Positions 5,330 through 5,643 of a DNA stretch of 5,643 bases are shown here, in pieces. The position numbers and the translations under genes are program-made. Position 1 is the first letter of the stretch, and the number at the start of each line of letters is the position of its first letter. Below the pieces are notes generated by a model, which searched no databases, was not told the DNA's origin, and saw only the letters and a program-made list of their open reading frames with translations. The DNA is from Candidatus Glassiibacteriota bacterium (lineage in GTDB: Bacteria; Gemmatimonadota; Glassbacteria; GWA2-58-10), in the NCBI GenBank assembly GCA_016934095.1, contig JAFGTO010000529.1, forward strand, positions 1-5,643. Reading direction: 5' to 3'.

Positions 5330-5525
5330 GACTATCCCCGGGCAGCCTCAAGGATTGTCTTCGCTAGTCGGGGCGTTTCCGGTTATCTTCGCCCGCTTCC
5401 GCCTCAGCGGCCGGGCCGTGGAGAATCCGCCCAGGCGTTCAATTCATCCGTTCGAGCGTAAGTCTGACCGACCTGCCGGCTTGAAGCCGGTAGTAGTTTA
5501 GCAAGTCAGCAAGGAAACCTTGATC
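5330..5525 (+). other. Long leader region of the flavin-reductase gene with several possible folds
   Basis: This stretch has no convincing gene. GACTA (5330-5334) pairs with TAGTC (5365-5369), and CCCCG (5336-5340) with CGGGG (5369-5373); the two pairings cross, as in a pseudoknot or alternative folds. GGGCG (5371-5375) could instead pair with CGCCC (5390-5394). CCGC-CTCA-GCGG follows at 5399-5410. A hairpin at 5473-5493 has a perfect five-base-pair core CCGGC/GCCGG with a TTGAA loop, extended by a G-T, a T-A and a C-G pair. I recognise no known riboswitch, including FMN. The short pairings could be chance in GC-rich DNA. Confidence 0.3.
5510..5522 (+). promoter_or_regulatory. Ribosome binding site inside an inverted repeat
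   Basis: The AAGGA (5511-5515) that serves the ATG at 5526, ten bases downstream, lies in CAAGG-AAA-CCTTG, a perfect five-base-pair dyad with a three-base loop. If it folds in the mRNA, it would hide the ribosome binding site and limit translation. Confidence 0.4.
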
Positions 5526-5643
5526 ATGCAGGAATGCGTACCCTACAAGAAAGCCATCGGGCTCAAGTACCCGGAGCACGTGGTGCTGGCCGTGGCTCTC
5601 GCCCCGGGAGGCAGGGTGAACGTAATCACCCTGGGCTGGAGCA
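5526..5643 (+). CDS. Flavin-reductase-like FMN-binding protein, N-terminal part (cut by window edge)
   Basis: Thirty-nine codons are visible before the window ends. The start MQECVPYKKAIGLKYPEHVV followed by GGRVNVITLGWS resembles the opening of the flavin reductase-like, split-barrel FMN-binding family, where a 'P-x-x-V-x-L-V' strand is followed by 'G-x-x-N-x-x-T-x-x-W'. Members include flavoredoxins and NAD(P)H:FMN oxidoreductases of anaerobes. The ATG at 5526 has AAGGA ten bases upstream. The gene is divergent from the kinase and so not part of the hdr transcript, though it shares a redox theme. The PPxx substrate and FMN contacts lie beyond the edge, so the family call rests on a short piece and the exact activity cannot be stated. 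Confidence 0.7.
   Translation, partial: MQECVPYKKAIGLKYPEHVVLAVALAPGGRVNVITLGWS

Noticed and set aside
1..5643. tRNA, rRNA, CRISPR array, insertion sequence, attachment site or phage gene
   Set aside because: I looked on both strands and saw no cloverleaf, regularly spaced repeats, transposase motifs or terminal inverted repeats. This is an ordinary chromosomal-type gene cluster.

Overview
This 5.6-kb window comes from a GC-rich bacterium. Five genes lie on the minus strand, reading leftward, and the first 39 codons of a sixth gene run off the right end on the plus strand. The gene content (heterodisulfide-reductase-like HdrC, HdrB and HdrA, a membrane sensor kinase, a sigma-54-dependent response regulator and a flavin-reductase-like protein) suggests an anaerobic or facultatively anaerobic bacterium, probably with a Gram-negative-type envelope, such as a deltaproteobacterium or an uncultivated candidate phylum. 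I cannot name the species, and the phylum is a guess.

Layout in the direction of minus-strand transcription (right to left). At 5119-3767 is a sensor histidine kinase with about six membrane segments and a loop resembling the quinone-binding loop of RegB/PrrB. At 3588-2257 is an NtrC-family response regulator (receiver, AAA+ with GAFTGA, Fis-type helix-turn-helix), which has its own near-consensus sigma-70 promoter. A 369-base regulatory gap follows (1888-2256). Then comes a tight operon: hdrC (1887-1324), hdrB (1318-431) and hdrA (428 to beyond the left edge), with gaps of 5 and 2 bases. At the right, a 406-base gap (5120-5525) separates the kinase from a plus-strand flavin-reductase-like gene starting at 5526.

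How the parts may work together. The gap upstream of hdrC contains a sigma-54 -24/-12 element with exact GG-N10-GC spacing, a perfect match to the IHF consensus about 55-67 bases upstream of the predicted start, and a large inverted repeat about 136-169 bases upstream. This is the usual layout of an enhancer-dependent promoter, and it lies next to a gene for an enhancer-binding protein. My main inference is a local circuit: the kinase reads membrane redox state, the regulator is phosphorylated, and it drives sigma-54 transcription of hdrCBA, an iron-sulfur/flavin electron-transfer module. The proteins are clear from sequence. The wiring is inference.

Other structure: G-rich runs able to form G-quadruplexes on the plus strand just downstream of both regulator genes (C-rich in the corresponding mRNA); pieces of one palindrome, GGCAT-N5-ATGCC, in the leaders or promoters of the kinase, regulator and hdr units; and a long, potentially folded leader before the flavin-reductase gene with its ribosome binding site inside an inverted repeat. 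I saw no tRNA, rRNA, CRISPR array, insertion sequence or attachment site.
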